Shown here in pieces: positions 61,465 through 64,000 of a stretch of DNA of 64,000 nt. A program made the position numbers and the translations under genes. The notes below the pieces were generated by a model. It was not told the origin of the DNA. It did not search any database and saw only the letters and a program-made list of their open reading frames with translations. The DNA comes from Pseudomonas sp. ATCC PTA-122608 (GTDB lineage Bacteria; Pseudomonadota; Gammaproteobacteria; Pseudomonadales; Pseudomonadaceae), in NCBI RefSeq assembly GCF_001952855.1, contig NZ_LPNO01000016.1:1-64000 (forward strand). Reading direction: 5' to 3'. Positions within the stretch are counted from its first letter, which is position 1, and each line of letters starts with the position of its first letter.

Positions 61465-63462
61465 TCAAGGATTCCACTGGTTGGAAAGGGCCGGACGCAC
61501 GGTTTTCAGATCCGGCGAATTCTCCAGGAAGTTGTCGGGGTAGTAGCCAAAACTGGTCACGCCTTGACGCTTGAGCACGCCCATCCACTCGGCCATTTGT
61601 GCGCCGGAAAGATCCGGGGCAGCCTGGGTGCGCCAGTCCTTGGCTTGCAACTCAAAGACGGTGCGTTGCAAGGCGCCGGGGCGGGCCTTGACGGTGGCCA
61701 CGAGTTTTTCCAGCCAGGCATTGGAGCCCTTGAGGTCCTGGCCTTCCATCAATGGCATGGCCATCGGCGCAGTCCAGTCGTAGCTGGTGAGGAAGTCGTC
61801 GAGGTTCTGCGCGAACCAGGCTTCACTGCCCGGATTGAGCATCGGCTCGGCGAAGATATTGCGTGCGGTCTGTACTTGTGGGCCGCGCAGCGTGCGGACC
61901 TTGGCGGTCAGCTCATGGGTGAAGTCGATCAGGTAGCGGCTCTTGAAACGGGTCCAGCGCTGCATCACCGCAGGGTCGGCGCGCAGGGCTTCGATGGTGT
62001 CCGGCAGGCCGTTGGCGGCGTAGGCCTTGAGCGCCAGCGGGCTGGCGTCTTCAAAGTCCGACAGCACCGCGTCGTCGTGGAACAGCACGCCGTCGATGGC
62101 ACTGGTGCGGGCCAGGTCTTCGTAGATTTCGCCGATGATCTGCCGCACCTTCGGATCGAACGGCGACAGGCGCTGGTACTGGTCCGGGTCGATGGCGACC
62201 TTGCCGGTTTCCGGGTCCCAACGGGTGACACGGGGCAGCTTCGAATCGAGGGCGAAGCTGAGCACCGGCATCCAGGCAAATACGTTTACGTGAGCCCGAG
62301 TGCGCAGTTGCCAGGTGACGCGGTTGAACAGGTCGGCGCGCACCGGCAAATGGCGGTTGGGGAAGTACAGCGAATGCACCAGGCCATCGCCCTTGGGGTC
62401 GGCGAAAGCTTGCAGGAATACGGTGCTGGCGCCCATGTCGACCACGCGCTGGATCAGCTTGTCGAGGTTGCGCACCTGCTGCTCCGGGTCCGGATCGTAG
62501 ACGTTGTCCAGGTCCACATGCAGTACCCGCAATGGCGCTTCTGCCTGGGTCGCGACGATGGCGTTGGCGTAGTGCTCGCCGTCCGGGTCGGAGGCCACCA
62601 GGAAACGCGGGCTGCTCATCAGGTTGCCGAGGCTGTCGAGACCGTCTTCCAGGGTCAGGGCCATCTGGTAGCCCTGCTCGCCCACGACGGCCAGTGAAGT
62701 ACCGTCGGCGGCGCCATATGGCCACACCCACACACGCGGTGCCTTGCCGGTGACGGCGCGGATCTTGTTGGAGATGGCCGCCACGTCGGTGCGCATCCGT
62801 GCCTGGAACTGGGCTTCGGTTTCGTAGCGATTGGTCGCAGGGTCAAAGCGTCGGGTGGTGGCGGCCGGTTGCAGGTTGCCCTGTGGGTTGGCCAGCACGC
62901 CTTTGTGATTGGCGTCGGTGTGCGCGGCGATTTCCACCAGGCCGGATTGGGCGATTTCGCGCACCTGCTGCCAGGTCAGGAAGTCCGAACGCGGCCGTGG
63001 TGTGCCGGCGAAATCCACCGGCTGGTTCAGCGGCGTATCCACCCATGAGCCCACCGGCGCCAGCAACGCGTGCCAGTTGTAGCTGCGCAGGATCGGCATC
63101 ACACGGGTGTAGAAGCTCGCGTAGCCGTCGTCGAAGCTGAGCATGATCGCCTTCGCCGGCAGCTCCGGGCCGCCGTTGCGGGCGGCGAGGATCTGGTCAA
63201 CGGTGACCGGCTGGTAGCCGTTTTCCCGTAACCACGCCAGCTGTTCGATCAAACGCTCGGTACGCACCGCCACCACCGCCTGATCGGGGTCGCGGTCCTC
63301 GATGTCGTGGTAGGCGATACCGAGAAAGTGGTTCTTCGGCCACGGCGCTTCGTTGGCGGGCTTGAGCCGCTCGGCGGGTGGAGTGAAAGGCGCGGGTTGC
63401 TGGGCGCAAGCGCTGCTCAGCATTAACCCCAGGGCCAACAGGCAACGGGACAAAACAGGCAT
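61465..63462 (-). CDS. pgaB: PgaB, poly-N-acetylglucosamine deacetylase lipoprotein
   Basis: The 665-aa lipoprotein has a signal with lipobox LSSAC (Cys near 19) and an N-terminal NodB-type deacetylase domain (about 45-300). The deacetylase domain shows 'AIMLSFDDGYASF', 'AAHTDANHKG' and 'WVWPYGAADG'. A C-terminal GH13-like/PNAG-binding domain (about 310-640) has 'LHVDLDNVYDPDPEQQ' and 'GVLFHDDAVLSDFE'. It partially de-N-acetylates PNAG and aids export. Length is typical of PgaB/HmsF. Confidence 0.93.
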   Translation of the reverse strand: MPVLSRCLLALGLMLSSACAQQPAPFTPPAERLKPANEAPWPKNHFLGIAYHDIEDRDPDQAVVAVRTERLIEQLAWLRENGYQPVTVDQILAARNGGPELPAKAIMLSFDDGYASFYTRVMPILRSYNWHALLAPVGSWVDTPLNQPVDFAGTPRPRSDFLTWQQVREIAQSGLVEIAAHTDANHKGVLANPQGNLQPAATTRRFDPATNRYETEAQFQARMRTDVAAISNKIRAVTGKAPRVWVWPYGAADGTSLAVVGEQGYQMALTLEDGLDSLGNLMSSPRFLVASDPDGEHYANAIVATQAEAPLRVLHVDLDNVYDPDPEQQVRNLDKLIQRVVDMGASTVFLQAFADPKGDGLVHSLYFPNRHLPVRADLFNRVTWQLRTRAHVNVFAWMPVLSFALDSKLPRVTRWDPETGKVAIDPDQYQRLSPFDPKVRQIIGEIYEDLARTSAIDGVLFHDDAVLSDFEDASPLALKAYAANGLPDTIEALRADPAVMQRWTRFKSRYLIDFTHELTAKVRTLRGPQVQTARNIFAEPMLNPGSEAWFAQNLDDFLTSYDWTAPMAMPLMEGQDLKGSNAWLEKLVATVKARPGALQRTVFELQAKDWRTQAAPDLSGAQMAEWMGVLKRQGVTSFGYYPDNFLENSPDLKTVRPALSNQWNP

Positions 63463-63474
63463 GATCGGACTCTT

Positions 63475-64000
63475 CTAGAAGCGGTAGGTGAGGTCGACGA
63501 TCAGGCGCAGATCGCTTTCGCGCTCACCGTCATAAGGTCGGCTGATCCAGCTGAGGTTGGCGCCGGTTTCGAGCACGTCGTTCCAGCGAAACCGCTGGCC
63601 GTAGCCCACCAATGCAACGCCGCCGGTGCCGTAATCGCGCTGGCTGTAGGTGCCCGCCCCCACCTGGAACTGCTGGCTCCACTGGGTTTCGTAGCGGTGG
63701 TAGAGCACGTGGTTGACGGTGGCCGTGGGCAGCACGCTGAAGTCCGAGCGCGGGTTGAAGTACGGCGTGTCTTCCTTGGTGTTGCGGCTGGTGCCAACTT
63801 CCAGGCCCAGATCGACTTGCACCCCCGGCGAGCTGTACACGCCCTGGCGTCCGGTGAGCAGTGCTTCGAGGCGGTTGTTGCCGTCGCTGAAATGGGACGG
63901 GCTGAGGGCCAGTTTCCATTCGCGGCTTTCGTTGGCGCGCCAGCGGATAAAACCGCTGCCGCCGTTGGCGGTGATGTCGGCGTTCAGCGCCCGCAGCGGG
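63475..64000 (-). CDS. pgaA: PgaA, PNAG outer-membrane porin (C-terminal part)
   Basis: This is the last ~174 codons of an outer-membrane barrel protein; the open frame runs off the right edge of the window. Alternating β-strand sequence ('NHVLYHRYETQWSQQFQVGA', 'GGVALVGYGQRFRW') ends in the aromatic 'LTYRF', as expected of PgaA's export barrel. The protein's TPR-containing periplasmic half must lie beyond base 64000. It is first in the pgaABCD order. A GTG at 63840 is internal, not a start. Confidence 0.85.
   Translation of the reverse strand, partial: PLRALNADITANGGSGFIRWRANESREWKLALSPSHFSDGNNRLEALLTGRQGVYSSPGVQVDLGLEVGTSRNTKEDTPYFNPRSDFSVLPTATVNHVLYHRYETQWSQQFQVGAGTYSQRDYGTGGVALVGYGQRFRWNDVLETGANLSWISRPYDGERESDLRLIVDLTYRF

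Noticed and set aside
59956..62697. 913-codon plus-strand frame opposite pgaDCB
   Set aside because: The minus-strand genes pgaB, pgaC and pgaD have full catalytic motifs. The opposite frame is low-complexity Gln/His/Arg-rich sequence.

Overview
The window is a high-GC chromosomal segment that reads as a fluorescent Pseudomonas (P. fluorescens group). The evidence is the dense coding, the P. fluorescens-type REP pairs (arms around 'gcgggcttgctcgcg' and 'gagggagcttgctcccgc'), the order cysA-cysW-cysT-sbp-oscA-[PAS-GGDEF-EAL gene]-desA that matches the P. aeruginosa PA0280-PA0286 block as I remember it, and the gabD-gabT pair with a long spacer. No phage, insertion sequence or CRISPR array was seen.

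Region 1 (0-24.6 kb) is dominated by sulfur scavenging. It opens with tonB-exbB-exbD, then a LysR regulator divergent from a nucleobase-type deaminase and an MFS carrier. Next comes a sulfate-ester block: a TonB-dependent receptor, two paralogous LysR regulators, a type I sulfatase-family hydrolase, the Fe(II)/2-oxoglutarate alkylsulfatase AtsK, and an AtsR/AtsB/AtsC-like ABC importer whose permease is a fusion of two domains. After a desaturase/AraC pair, an orphan receiver-only protein, a Crp/Fnr regulator and an Mpo1-like gene comes the inorganic sulfate importer cysTWA-sbp with oscA. Outer-membrane uptake, periplasmic capture, import, desulfation and sulfate import are therefore nearly all within 24 kb. 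Related ATGCA/TGCAT elements occur in all the sulfate-ester promoter regions.

Region 2 (24.9-37.9 kb) holds signalling and housekeeping genes: a PAS-GGDEF-EAL protein, desA, a PAS-GGDEF cyclase with an I-site, a receiver-HDOD protein, gabD-gabT with a structured leader, tRNA-Arg(CCG), and an operon of ECF sigma factor, membrane anti-sigma-like protein and von Willebrand-type lipoprotein.

Region 3 (37.9-59.3 kb) is accessory surface and competition DNA. It has small lipoproteins, a type Va autotransporter, two SUKH proteins, and then an AT-rich array of small orphan immunity-like and lipoprotein genes downstream of a complete cdiB-cdiA-cdiI contact-dependent inhibition locus. Every gap in the AT-rich array (44.8-48.8 kb) carries a copy or half-copy of a short palindromic repeat. 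One gap also carries a frameshifted tail of a second, displaced toxin next to what looks like its immunity gene. This array is the most unusual part of the window.

Region 4 (59.6-64.0 kb) is the poly-N-acetylglucosamine operon pgaABCD on the minus strand; pgaA runs off the right edge.
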